From positions 1 through 23,752 of the forward strand of contig JBBRNH010000092.1 of assembly GCA_038230415.1 (NCBI GenBank): a stretch of 23,752 nt of DNA, read 5' to 3'. The stretch is from JBBRNH01 sp038230415 (lineage in GTDB: Bacteria; Bacteroidota; Bacteroidia; Cytophagales; Spirosomataceae). Position 1 is the first letter of the stretch; each line of letters begins with the position of its first letter. The position numbers and the translations under genes were made by a program. The notes under the pieces are model-generated. The model made no database searches and was not told the DNA's origin. It saw only the letters and a program-made list of their open reading frames with translations. Below are positions 8,074-15,522 of this stretch, in pieces.

Positions 8074-10536
8074 TCAGTTCAGCAGCCCGTCGTCGGCTTT
8101 TTTGCGAACTTCTTTTTCCCGCCGTTTCTGCTCCCGCCGTTCCTGCCGCAACTGCCGGGGGGTTTTGGTGGTGTCGGCGGGTGGTGTATCAGCGTTGACG
8201 ATATCCGTGCCTGATTCGGGGCGGGTGGCATCGGTGTTGGCATCGGCCCGGCGTTTGCGTTTGCCCGGAAATAAATCCCGGAAAAAATTACCCACGCCCG
8301 TGCCGCCTTCGTTTACCGCTTCCTCGTCGGGGTCGAGTTGGTCGCCGGGCAGCACCATCAGACTATCATCGGGGAAATAATCCAATGAATCCACGGACTC
8401 GACCTGCCGGCGCAGGGCGGGCCGGAGCCGCACGTTATAGAATCCATACGCGCCGGAGTCGGGGGCGGTCAGGCCACGCCGGGCCATAATCCGGCCAATA
8501 ATCCTGAAATAACCCCGCACATTCCGGGCCTGCAGCGAGCCATCGGGCAAAAACCAGTCGAGGGCGCGTTTGGGACTCGGCACCACGAAGGCCAGAAAAA
8601 TACTCTCGCCGAGTTCGAGCTGGGCGGGCGTTTTGTCGAAATAATACCGGGCCGCTTCGCCGATGCCATATACGTTGCGGCCCCACTCGATGATGTTCAG
8701 GTAGACTTCGTACATCCGCTCTTTCGGCACGAGCCGCTGATTCTCGATGAGCCACACGATCAGGATTTCTTCGACCTTGCGGGAGAGCGTTTTGTTACGG
8801 CTCAGAAACACGTTTTTTACCAACTGCATCGAAACCGTGCTGGCCCCGCGCTTAAAGGCTTTTTCTTTGAAATTGGTGGCTATCGACACCCGGAACGCCT
8901 TCTCGTTGAAGCCTTTATGGGTAAAAAAACTGTAATCCTCGGAGGTCAGAACGGCGTTGCGGAGGTTGGGCGAAATACTATTTAACGGTGTAAAGTCGGG
9001 GTTTTCGGGGCCAACCACAATATCCCGAACGGGCTGCCCTTTCTCGTAGGGTGTGTAGATAAACGAGTTGTTGATCTTGCTGAAATCAAGGCCACCGAAT
9101 TGCAGAATCTTAAAATTTTCGGGTGTTAATCCTGAATCGAACTGCACGGAATCGGGCAGGGCGGTGTCTAAATGCAGGGCCAGATCGTATTTAAGTTTGC
9201 CCGACACGCGCATCCCCTGAATGGACTCGAACAGGCCCTGCGGAAACGAATTGAACAATGCCTGCGCGTCCATCTGATCGGTATGCAGTTGAAAATCGTA
9301 AATCGTACCAGCCTGTTGCGGCACGTAGGTTGCCGGTTCGCCGTTGGCCGGGGCATTGCGGGCTTTTCTTTTGTTCGATTGCCCGGTGTCGGTGTCGGTG
9401 GCTGTTTTTTCGGGCAGGGTGTATTTCAGGAAAGGCCGGGCGGCAATCTCGCCGAGGTGAATCACCGACGACGAATCAATACCGACGTAGTTTTCGCCCA
9501 CAAATAAATGAGCATCGAGAGAAGCCGTTGGCACCACCACATCCGTCCGGGCAATGGCCGGATGATTAATCACGAGGTTCCGCACCGAACCTGCCCCGTC
9601 GAGCCGAAACTCGCCCTCTTTCCGGTCAACGTCATCGAGCCGAACCCGGAGCGTATCGGCCTGTACTTTCAGGTTGTAGCGGGTTTCGAGGTACTTCAGT
9701 TCGAGGGGTTGCGGGCGGCCCTGCTGTCCCTCGGCAAACAGGGCCAGGTCATACTCGCGGCTGGCGGGGTCGGCCTGCCCCGTGATGTGCCACGTAGCCT
9801 CGGTGTCGTTGATCCGAAACGTTGACGACACCGCCTGATTGTCAATCACGGCCCGCTCGGTCAGTACCGTTACTGACCGAATGGGGCGCCGAACGCTGTC
9901 GGTGGGCGGGGTCAGCGTTGGGTTGGTGGCTGCTGTCAATCGGCGCGATTTACGGGCGGGTTTCGCGCTGGCAATGTCAATCAGCCGAAATTCGAGGTTA
10001 TTGATGTCGAGGTTATTCGGGATTTTCGACAGCAGTTCATCAATCAGATTGTCGGCTACGTTGGCGAGGTTCACCCGTTTGGGTTCGGCAGTTTCGGTTT
10101 TGGTCGAATCGGTTCTGCGCCGTTTCAGAATCGTGTCTACATTACTGAGCGAATCGCGCTTCACGACCTGGATCAGTCCGTCTTTCAGGCTTAAGTCAGA
10201 CAGCGCAATCTTACCGAACAGCAACGGCCAGACATTCACGCTGACTTCGGTTCGGGCAATACGGGCAATGGTGTCACGCGGGTACGGCCTTCCGGCTTCG
10301 GGAACCACCGCGATCTGCTCAAAACCCACCGACCGCCAGCCGGTGAAGCGGGCCTTGCCAATGGTTACGTCGAGATTATAATCGCGTTTGGCTTTTTTGG
10401 TGGCGCGTTCCAGAGCGGTTTTCAGGAGTTTTTCGCGTTGCGAAAACACCATTGCCCCACCGATACCGGCCAGAACCAATACGCCGAGGAATGAAAAAGC
10501 GATGATGCGGATGATTTTTTTTTGACGGTCGGTCAT
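8074..10536 (-). CDS. AsmA-like / GT51 peptidoglycan glycosyltransferase fusion
   Basis: An 820-residue inner-membrane protein. A transmembrane helix spans residues 8-31. Residues 32-500 are an AsmA-like periplasmic region (LDVTIGKARFTGWRSVGFEQI, FGKIALSDLSLKDGLIQVV). Residues about 505-680 are a GT51 lipid II polymerase domain with motif 1 SEDYSFFTHKGF (catalytic Glu533), motif 2 RGASTVSMQLVKNVFL, motif 3 RKVEEILIVWLIE (second Glu at 590), and motif 4 MYEVYLNIIEWGRNVYGIGEAARYYF. No transpeptidase domain follows. The C-terminus (786-820) is a strongly basic tail. The GT51 activity polymerises glycan strands, as MtgA or class A PBPs do. The AsmA part suggests lipid transport or envelope scaffolding, but its role here is inferred. 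Codons 5-8 contain a run of nine A. Its promoter box is at 10562-10569. Confidence 0.88.
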   Translation of the reverse strand: MTDRQKKIIRIIAFSFLGVLVLAGIGGAMVFSQREKLLKTALERATKKAKRDYNLDVTIGKARFTGWRSVGFEQIAVVPEAGRPYPRDTIARIARTEVSVNVWPLLFGKIALSDLSLKDGLIQVVKRDSLSNVDTILKRRRTDSTKTETAEPKRVNLANVADNLIDELLSKIPNNLDINNLEFRLIDIASAKPARKSRRLTAATNPTLTPPTDSVRRPIRSVTVLTERAVIDNQAVSSTFRINDTEATWHITGQADPASREYDLALFAEGQQGRPQPLELKYLETRYNLKVQADTLRVRLDDVDRKEGEFRLDGAGSVRNLVINHPAIARTDVVVPTASLDAHLFVGENYVGIDSSSVIHLGEIAARPFLKYTLPEKTATDTDTGQSNKRKARNAPANGEPATYVPQQAGTIYDFQLHTDQMDAQALFNSFPQGLFESIQGMRVSGKLKYDLALHLDTALPDSVQFDSGLTPENFKILQFGGLDFSKINNSFIYTPYEKGQPVRDIVVGPENPDFTPLNSISPNLRNAVLTSEDYSFFTHKGFNEKAFRVSIATNFKEKAFKRGASTVSMQLVKNVFLSRNKTLSRKVEEILIVWLIENQRLVPKERMYEVYLNIIEWGRNVYGIGEAARYYFDKTPAQLELGESIFLAFVVPSPKRALDWFLPDGSLQARNVRGYFRIIGRIMARRGLTAPDSGAYGFYNVRLRPALRRQVESVDSLDYFPDDSLMVLPGDQLDPDEEAVNEGGTGVGNFFRDLFPGKRKRRADANTDATRPESGTDIVNADTPPADTTKTPRQLRQERREQKRREKEVRKKADDGLLN
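10515..10523 (-). repeat. A9 homopolymer in codons 5-8 of the GT51 gene
   Basis: Nine consecutive T on the plus strand give CAA AAA AAA ATC on the coding strand, just after the start codon. Such a tract can slip during replication or transcription and shift the frame. Confidence 0.9.
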
Positions 10537-10561
10537 GCGTTGATCTCAGATTCTGGTGGGG

Positions 10562-10569
10562 CAAAGATA
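10562..10569 (-). promoter_or_regulatory. Bacteroidota -7 box (TATCTTTG) for the GT51 gene
   Basis: On the minus strand this reads TATCTTTG, identical to the box at 5969-5976 and an exact TAnnTTTG match. Transcription would begin near 10555, about 20 nt before the ATG at 10536. The -33 position falls in the adjoining inverted repeat and shows no TTTG. Confidence 0.55.
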
Positions 10570-10572
10570 GGT

Positions 10573-10683
10573 AGTTTGTGGTTTGTGGTTCGTAGTTTGC
10601 GCAGGGCGGCCTGTGCCGTTCAGAATTAGGTGCCATACCCCCAACGATGAACGGCACAGGCCGCTCTGAACAAACCACAAACT
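10573..10683. repeat. Nested inverted repeat filling a divergent promoter region
   Basis: Outer arms of 13 bp match perfectly: AGTTTGTGGTTTG at 10573-10585 and its complement at 10671-10683. Inner arms of 21 bp (10602-10622 and 10648-10668) match at 20 of 21 positions, the odd one being a G:T pair, around a 25-nt loop. The left side also repeats the word GTTTGTGG in tandem. The element starts 3 nt from the GT51 -7 box and ends 3 nt before the ROK kinase start codon. Confidence 0.9.
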
Positions 10684-10686
10684 GCT

Positions 10687-11628
10687 ATGCAAACCATTTG
10701 GGGCATTGACCTCGGCGGCACCAAAATCGAAGGCGTAATTCTTGCCTCGCCCTCGCCCGATGCCGTTGTGATTCGTCACCGCATTGACACCGAAGCCCAC
10801 CTCGGCTACGACCACATCATCAGCCGGATTGCGCTGCTCATTAACCACCTCAAGGCCCAAACCGGCTACGCACCCGACCGCGTTGGGTTCTCCACGCCCG
10901 GCGCGTTTGACCCGGCCCGGCAGGTGATGAAAAACTGCAATACCACCGTGCTGAACGGCCAGCCCATGCCGCAGGACATTGCCCGGAAGCTGGCAATACC
11001 CATCGAGATTGCCAATGATGCCAACTGTTTTGCCCTCGCCGAAGCTACGCTGGGGGCCGTACCCGACGCGCTGCCCGATTTCCGGTGCGTGTTCGGCGTG
11101 ATTATGGGAACCGGCGTGGGCGGTGGTGTGGTGCTTAAAGCCCCGCCCGTGAATGGCGTGGCGGGTAGCCCGTTTGTGTTGAGCGGCCACCACGGCATCG
11201 GGGGCGAGTGGGGCCACAATATCCTCGAAGAAAACGGCTACCCCTGCTACTGCGGCAAAAGCGGCTGCACCGAGCAGGTTATTTCCGGCACCGCCCTCGA
11301 ACGGTTTTACCGCGAACACAGTGGCGAAAGCCGACGGCTGAAAGACATTGTGCAACGCCACCGCGACGGTATTGACCCCGTTGCCAGCGAAACGTTCGAC
11401 CGGCTGCTGGAACGCTTCGGACGCGGTATCTCGGTGATTTTGAACTTCTTGGACCCCGATGCCATCGTGCTGGGCGGGGGCGTGGGTAATATTCCCGAAC
11501 TTTATACCGAAGGCGTAGAACGTGCCAAAAAATACATCTTCAACGAGCGCGTGATTACCACGCCGTTCCTGAAACCCAAACTCGGCGACAGCGCGGGCGT
11601 GTTCGGCGCGGCCATGCTGGTTGCGTAA
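10687..11628 (+). CDS. ROK-family sugar kinase
   Basis: A 313-residue cytoplasmic enzyme of normal ROK length. It has the N-terminal phosphate-binding loop DLGGTK at 8-13. The catalytic-base region IANDANCFALAE puts the likely base at Asp111. The glycine motif MGTGVGGGVV lies at 140-149. The ROK zinc site is complete: His177 in GGEWGH, and Cys187, Cys189 and Cys194 in CYCGKSGCTE. The family phosphorylates hexoses with ATP, such as glucose, N-acetylglucosamine, N-acetylmannosamine or fructose; the sugar cannot be decided from this sequence. There is no DNA-binding HTH domain, so it is not a ROK repressor. The ATG at 10687 comes 3 nt after a long inverted repeat, so its promoter must lie within the repeat or the transcript has almost no leader. 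Another hairpin follows 11 nt after the stop. Confidence 0.9.
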   Translation: MQTIWGIDLGGTKIEGVILASPSPDAVVIRHRIDTEAHLGYDHIISRIALLINHLKAQTGYAPDRVGFSTPGAFDPARQVMKNCNTTVLNGQPMPQDIARKLAIPIEIANDANCFALAEATLGAVPDALPDFRCVFGVIMGTGVGGGVVLKAPPVNGVAGSPFVLSGHHGIGGEWGHNILEENGYPCYCGKSGCTEQVISGTALERFYREHSGESRRLKDIVQRHRDGIDPVASETFDRLLERFGRGISVILNFLDPDAIVLGGGVGNIPELYTEGVERAKKYIFNERVITTPFLKPKLGDSAGVFGAAMLVA

Positions 11629-11639
11629 TGTAGTGCCGT

Positions 11640-11692
11640 AGTGCGGGTGGGAACCCGCGTTTATTTGTGGGATGCGGGTTCCCACCCGCACT
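11640..11692. repeat. GCGGGT-type inverted repeat, copy 1
   Basis: Perfect 19-bp arms at 11640-11658 and 11674-11692 enclose a 15-nt loop. Each arm is itself a small palindrome (GCGGGT...ACCCGC), so the unit can fold in more than one way. It follows the ROK kinase stop and could act as its terminator. The right arm ends 4 nt before the -7 box of the next gene. Confidence 0.92.
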
Positions 11693-11696
11693 GGGT

Positions 11697-11704
11697 TAAA
11701 TTTG
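11697..11704 (+). promoter_or_regulatory. -7 box (TAAATTTG) for the nuclease-like gene
   Basis: TAAATTTG matches TAnnTTTG and lies 16 nt before the ATG at 11721. The expected -33 position is inside the right arm of the adjacent hairpin. Confidence 0.45.
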
Positions 11705-11720
11705 ACCAAAAACGACAGCT

Positions 11721-12344
11721 ATGGCATACAGCGATTTTTCGGCCCGCGACCTTGTCCAGCGGTTCAAAGTTAAATTCAAAGCAGCCACGCTATTCACCGA
11801 TAGCCAGCCGATTGACCCCAGTTTGTGGTTACTCGAAGCCCTGACGCGCGGGCAGGAATTAGGTTTCGGCAGCGAAAAATCGCGCTCTGAACGACTCGTA
11901 ACGCCTATTCTGCTGGAACTCAGCAACCTCAACCACCATTCGTTTTCGATTTATTCGGGCATGAACCTCGACGTTGACGAAGCCGCCGGACTACGGGGGG
12001 ACGGTTGGCCGCTGCCATGTGATTTTATCTTCTCATTCAGCCGGATTCAGGATTTTGTGACCGCCCCGATTTTTTGCATTACCGAAGCTAAAAAGCATGA
12101 TTTGGAGCAGGGAACAGTGCAGGTAGCGGCCCAGCTATTGGGGGCCAGACGGCTGAACGATGCCGAAGGAAACCAGTTTGAGACACTTTATGCCTGCTGC
12201 ACAACGGGTATCGAATGGCGGTTTCTGCAACTGAACGCCAACGAGATTACCATTGACGAGAAGCGGTATCTGCTCTCCGATTTGCCCGTTTTGCTGGGCG
12301 TGTTGCAACACGTGGTCGGGCTGGCGAAGGCGCAGGTGACGTAA
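11721..12344 (+). CDS. Small PD-(D/E)XK nuclease-like protein, function unknown
   Basis: A 207-residue protein with no signal peptide, so likely cytoplasmic. SEKSRSERLVTPILLELS (about 51-68) provides an N-terminal helix with an acidic residue. PLPCDFIFSFSRIQ (about 97-110) supplies a strand Asp, and FCITEAKKHDLEQG (about 118-131) gives a Glu-x-Lys pair. This order (E, then D, then about 20 residues, then ExK) is the layout of the PD-(D/E)XK restriction-endonuclease fold, as in type I restriction HsdR N-domains and many orphan proteins. A helix rich in Gln and Ala follows (VQVAAQLLGARRL). No methylase, helicase or partner gene is adjacent. It sits between two related hairpin repeats, the second beginning 1 nt after the stop codon. 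The fold is likely; activity and role are unknown. Confidence 0.72.
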   Translation: MAYSDFSARDLVQRFKVKFKAATLFTDSQPIDPSLWLLEALTRGQELGFGSEKSRSERLVTPILLELSNLNHHSFSIYSGMNLDVDEAAGLRGDGWPLPCDFIFSFSRIQDFVTAPIFCITEAKKHDLEQGTVQVAAQLLGARRLNDAEGNQFETLYACCTTGIEWRFLQLNANEITIDEKRYLLSDLPVLLGVLQHVVGLAKAQVT

Positions 12345-12345
12345 C

Positions 12346-12406
12346 GCGGGTGGAAACCCGCTCTTAATGTAGCATACTGCACGGGCAAATGCGGGTTTCC
12401 ACCCGC
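12346..12406. repeat. GCGGGT-type inverted repeat, copy 2
   Basis: Perfect 16-bp arms (GCGGGTGGAAACCCGC and its complement) lie at 12346-12361 and 12391-12406, with a 29-nt loop. The core matches copy 1 at 11640-11692 apart from one base in each arm (GGGA versus GGAA); the loops differ. It begins directly after the nuclease-like gene's stop codon. Confidence 0.92.
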
Positions 12407-12524
12407 ACCACACCTCCTTAAATTTCCTTAATAAAAATGCCGCCCAAACCGATTTGTTCGTTCATTCTTTAGTAGTGTGTCGGGCGCGACAACCAACCCC
12501 CGCCCGGCAATCCCCTCAACAACA

Positions 12525-14093
12525 ATGCAGAATTATTCGATACTCTGGGCCGACGATGAAATTGACCTCCTCAAACCCCACCTGATTTTCCTGAAAGCCA
12601 AGGGCTACACCGTTACGCCCGTCAACTCCGGGGCCGACGCGCTCGATGAAGTCGAAAAAAATACCTTCGACATTGTACTGCTCGACGAGATGATGCCCGG
12701 CATGACAGGGCTGGAAACCCTCGCTCAGATCAAGCAACTGCGGCCCAACCTGCCCGTTGTGATGATTACCAAGAGCGAGGAAGAACACATCATGGAAGAA
12801 GCCATCGGCTCCAAAATTGCCGATTACCTCATCAAGCCCATCAACCCGAATCAACTGCTGCTGTCGCTCAAGAAAAACCTCGACAACCGGCGGCTCGTGA
12901 CGGAGCGCACCAACATCAGCTACCAGCAGGATTTTCGGAATATCTCCATGCAGTTTAACGACCGTATGAACCATGAAGAATGGGCCGATGTCTATAAAAA
13001 ACTGATTTACTGGGAGTTAGAACTCGATGAGTCGCAGGATAAGAGTATGACCGAGGTGCTGAATATGCAGAAAGCCGAGGCCAACGCCAACTTCTGCAAC
13101 TTCATCGAAGACAACTACGAAGACTGGCTCAACGATCCCAAAGCCGACAAGCCCACGCTCTCGCACCAACTGATGCGGAAGAAAGTGTTCCCGCTCTTAG
13201 AGCCGAACAACCCGGCAGCCAAACCTGTTTTCTTCCTGCTCATTGACAACCTGCGCTACGATCAATGGAAGGTATTTGAGCCAATTCTGAGCGAGTACTT
13301 CACCGTCGAAGAAGAAGATTCATATTACTCGATTCTGCCAACAACCACCGCCTTCGCCCGCAACGCCATTTTCTCCGGCCTGATGCCCAGCGAAATGCAG
13401 AAACAATACCCCGATCTGTGGGTCAACGACGACAATGAGGAAGAAGGGCTGAACAACCACGAAGACGATTTTCTGCGGAAACAACTCGAACGGAGCCGGT
13501 TGAACGTGAAAATGTCGTACCACAAAATCCTGAACGTAAACCAGGGAAAATCACTCGTGGACAGTGTTAATAACCTGATGCAGAATCAGTTAAACGTGGT
13601 CGTGTATAACTTCGTAGATATGCTCTCGCACGCCCGGACGGACATGGCGATGATTAAAGAACTCGCCCCCGACGAATCGGCGTACCGCAGCATCACCCGG
13701 TCGTGGCTGTTGCACTCGCCGTTGTTCGAGTTTTTGAAGCGCGTGGCCGACAAGGGCGCGAAACTCGTGTTGACCACCGATCACGGCATGATTCGGGTGC
13801 AGAAACCGGCCAAAATCGTGGGCTACCGCGAGACCAACACCAACTTACGGTATAAGCAGGGCAAAAACCTCGGTTTCGACGATAATCACCTCATGGTATC
13901 GCGCAAACCCGAACGGCTGTTTCTGCCCAAACCGAACGTCTCAACGGCGTATGTATTCACCAAAGAAGACTACTTTTTTGCGTACCCCAACAACTACAAT
14001 TACTACGTGAATTATTACCGCGATACGTTTCAGCACGGCGGGGTTTCGCTCGAAGAAATGATTATTCCGGTGGTGCAGTTGAAGGCAAAGTAA
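12525..14093 (+). CDS. porX: PorX, type IX secretion response regulator with PglZ domain
   Basis: A 522-residue protein from the ATG at 12525; an in-frame GTG at 12477 adds 16 unlikely residues. Residues 4-120 are a receiver domain: acidic pocket D10-D11, phospho-acceptor Asp54 in IVLLDEMMPG, and the conserved Lys in LIKPINPN. A helical linker follows. The C-terminal two-thirds is a PglZ/alkaline-phosphatase-fold domain with metal-site signatures: LLIDNLRYDQW (Asp241), LPTTTAFAR (Thr nucleophile region 273-275), DMLSHAR (His369), TDHGM (Asp419-His420) and QHGG (His504). In Porphyromonas gingivalis, PorX acts with the sensor PorY and sigma factor SigP to control T9SS genes, and its PglZ domain cleaves cyclic oligonucleotides. 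All key residues are present, so it should be active. No porY or sigma gene is adjacent. Confidence 0.95.
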   Translation: MQNYSILWADDEIDLLKPHLIFLKAKGYTVTPVNSGADALDEVEKNTFDIVLLDEMMPGMTGLETLAQIKQLRPNLPVVMITKSEEEHIMEEAIGSKIADYLIKPINPNQLLLSLKKNLDNRRLVTERTNISYQQDFRNISMQFNDRMNHEEWADVYKKLIYWELELDESQDKSMTEVLNMQKAEANANFCNFIEDNYEDWLNDPKADKPTLSHQLMRKKVFPLLEPNNPAAKPVFFLLIDNLRYDQWKVFEPILSEYFTVEEEDSYYSILPTTTAFARNAIFSGLMPSEMQKQYPDLWVNDDNEEEGLNNHEDDFLRKQLERSRLNVKMSYHKILNVNQGKSLVDSVNNLMQNQLNVVVYNFVDMLSHARTDMAMIKELAPDESAYRSITRSWLLHSPLFEFLKRVADKGAKLVLTTDHGMIRVQKPAKIVGYRETNTNLRYKQGKNLGFDDNHLMVSRKPERLFLPKPNVSTAYVFTKEDYFFAYPNNYNYYVNYYRDTFQHGGVSLEEMIIPVVQLKAK

Positions 14094-14114
14094 GCTGACT
14101 ATCAGAGTTTTATA

Positions 14115-14152
14115 CGAAAGAAAGGCAACCCATTCGGGTTGCCTTTCTTTCG
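14115..14152. terminator. Strong bidirectional intrinsic terminator
   Basis: A perfect 17-bp stem (14115-14131 with 14136-14152) closes on a 4-nt loop. Its GC-rich core (GGCAACCC) is flanked by A-rich and T-rich arms that give a U-tract on either strand. It lies between the convergent porX and SPOR-protein genes, 22 nt after the porX stop and 17 nt from the other stop. Confidence 0.9.
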
Positions 14153-14168
14153 TTAGGGCATAAAGGTT

Positions 14169-15437
14169 TTATCCCTTAAACCGGAATATCCAGGCCGGAA
14201 CGCCGGTTGTTTTGTGCAAACTGTCGGCGGTGGCTAACGCGATGTTTTTATCGGCTAAGCCCGTAGCCACCACTTTGTATAATTTACCCTGATAACCGGG
14301 CCGGATAATGTAGGCATCGTTATACCCGGCAGTTTCTAATGTACGCTCAAAGCGTAGCGCGTTCTGCCGACTCGCAAAGCTACCGGCCACCACCACAAAA
14401 ATCGGCGCGTCGGCGGGAGGGGCCGCAACGGTAGCGGCATCGTTGGCCGGTGATTTATCCACCAAAACCACTGCTTTTTTTGGAGCGACAGGTTTGGCAA
14501 CGGGCGCGGCTGATACCGGAGTAACGGCTACTGATTTATCAGCCAAAGTAGTTTTATTCACGCTTGCCACAACGGCAAGCGTTGCAACTGTTGGCATAAT
14601 GACCGGCGCAGCGAGCGATGGCGCAACAACGGCAACCGGCGTGGCTTTCAGCGCGGGTTGCTCTGGGTTTTGGTGGACTGGTGTTTTCGCTTTTGGGGCC
14701 GTCAGGGCCGTTCGGAGACTGTTCCATTCTTCCGCCAACCAGTCAATACGGACCAGGTTAGCCGGGTTCAGGCTGCTTTGGAGCGGTGCGCCCGGCTCAA
14801 TCACGGTCATGTAGCTCAATGCCCCCAGCGACCCGACCAGCAAGGCCGCAGCCGCCCAGCGGACATAACCCGGCACTTGCCGGCGCGCCGGATACAACGG
14901 CATGATCTGCACGTCTTCGGCGCTGACCAACACCGGGCCGAGAGCCAGTTCGCGGGAGTTATCATCACGATTTGTTTCCGGTTCGGCTTCCACACTGATT
15001 ACGGCAATGTCGGTGCGCTGCACCCGCTCGGCCTGAATCGCGCCCAGCCCGTAGGCTTCGCCGTGAAAATTGTGCCGCAATTCAGGGTCAAACTGTAGCT
15101 TGCCTTCGTCATTCGGTGAAAACAACCCAATGCCCTCCACCCCAAAACTACCTGCCTGCTTTACGGTCTGCCGCAATTCAGCCACAAACGAGACCACGTG
15201 CCGCTGGGCTTCGTCGCGGGTGATGGCTTCGTGCAGCATGAGGTAATTCAGCAGAATCCCGTCGTCTAAGCGCAGGGCTTCGTTGAAGGCGAGTTTCCGG
15301 CGGGGCGGCAGGTATTGGCCCATTGCCTCCGAAAACGAAGCGGGGAGGTAATGCGTTAGAAAACCGCCTAATTCCGGCACGACCACGCAGTCGTACTGAT
15401 ACAGCAGTTTTTTCAGGTAGGATGGGATTGGGGTCAT
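14169..15437 (-). CDS. HU-CCDC81 and SPOR domain membrane protein
   Basis: A 422-residue protein. Residues 1-130 match the paired HU-CCDC81 domains of Bacteroidota (LKKLLYQYDCVVVPELGGFL, RRKLAFNEALRLDDGILLNYL, FGVEGIGLFSPNDEGKLQFDP). Residues 192-212 form one transmembrane helix (YVRWAAAALLVGSLGALSYM). An Ala/Val/Pro-rich linker spans about 250-343. Residues 345-421 are a SPOR domain (PIFVVVAGSFASRQNALRFE ... YKVVATGLADKNIALATADSL). SPOR domains bind denuded peptidoglycan at division or remodelling sites. The cytoplasmic HU-like domain is related to DNA-binding HU folds and may contact nucleic acid or protein. The topology is cytoplasmic N-terminus and periplasmic C-terminus. It lies downstream of the barrel and TPR genes on the same strand, suggesting one envelope cluster, although repeat-bearing gaps of 85-88 nt separate the genes. 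Confidence 0.9.
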   Translation of the reverse strand: MTPIPSYLKKLLYQYDCVVVPELGGFLTHYLPASFSEAMGQYLPPRRKLAFNEALRLDDGILLNYLMLHEAITRDEAQRHVVSFVAELRQTVKQAGSFGVEGIGLFSPNDEGKLQFDPELRHNFHGEAYGLGAIQAERVQRTDIAVISVEAEPETNRDDNSRELALGPVLVSAEDVQIMPLYPARRQVPGYVRWAAAALLVGSLGALSYMTVIEPGAPLQSSLNPANLVRIDWLAEEWNSLRTALTAPKAKTPVHQNPEQPALKATPVAVVAPSLAAPVIMPTVATLAVVASVNKTTLADKSVAVTPVSAAPVAKPVAPKKAVVLVDKSPANDAATVAAPPADAPIFVVVAGSFASRQNALRFERTLETAGYNDAYIIRPGYQGKLYKVVATGLADKNIALATADSLHKTTGVPAWIFRFKG

Positions 15438-15443
15438 AGTATC

Positions 15444-15508
15444 AGTGGCAAGTTAGTAGTGGCTGGTGGTTAGTTTGCTTGCGCCAGTCGAACTGACTAC
15501 TTGCCACT
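15444..15508. repeat. Imperfect inverted repeat AGTGGCAAGT / ACTTGCCACT
   Basis: The left arm at 15444-15457 (AGTGGCAAGTTAGT) pairs with ACTACTTGCCACT at 15496-15508, with one bulged base. It lies in the 85-nt gap before the SPOR gene start and takes up most of its leader. Words such as TAGT and GGTGGT recur between the arms. Confidence 0.8.
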
Positions 15509-15522
15509 AATCACTTTCCACT

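Noticed and set aside
10546..11709. Minus-strand ORF of 387 codons covering the ROK kinase
   Set aside because: It is fully antisense to an intact ROK kinase with all its motifs, and it reads through two inverted repeats; the product is His/Gly/Val-rich shadow sequence.
12453..12477. Possible porX promoter (TTTG at 12453 and TAGTAGTG at 12470)
   Set aside because: Spacing is 13 nt instead of 19-21 and the -7 box has two mismatches.
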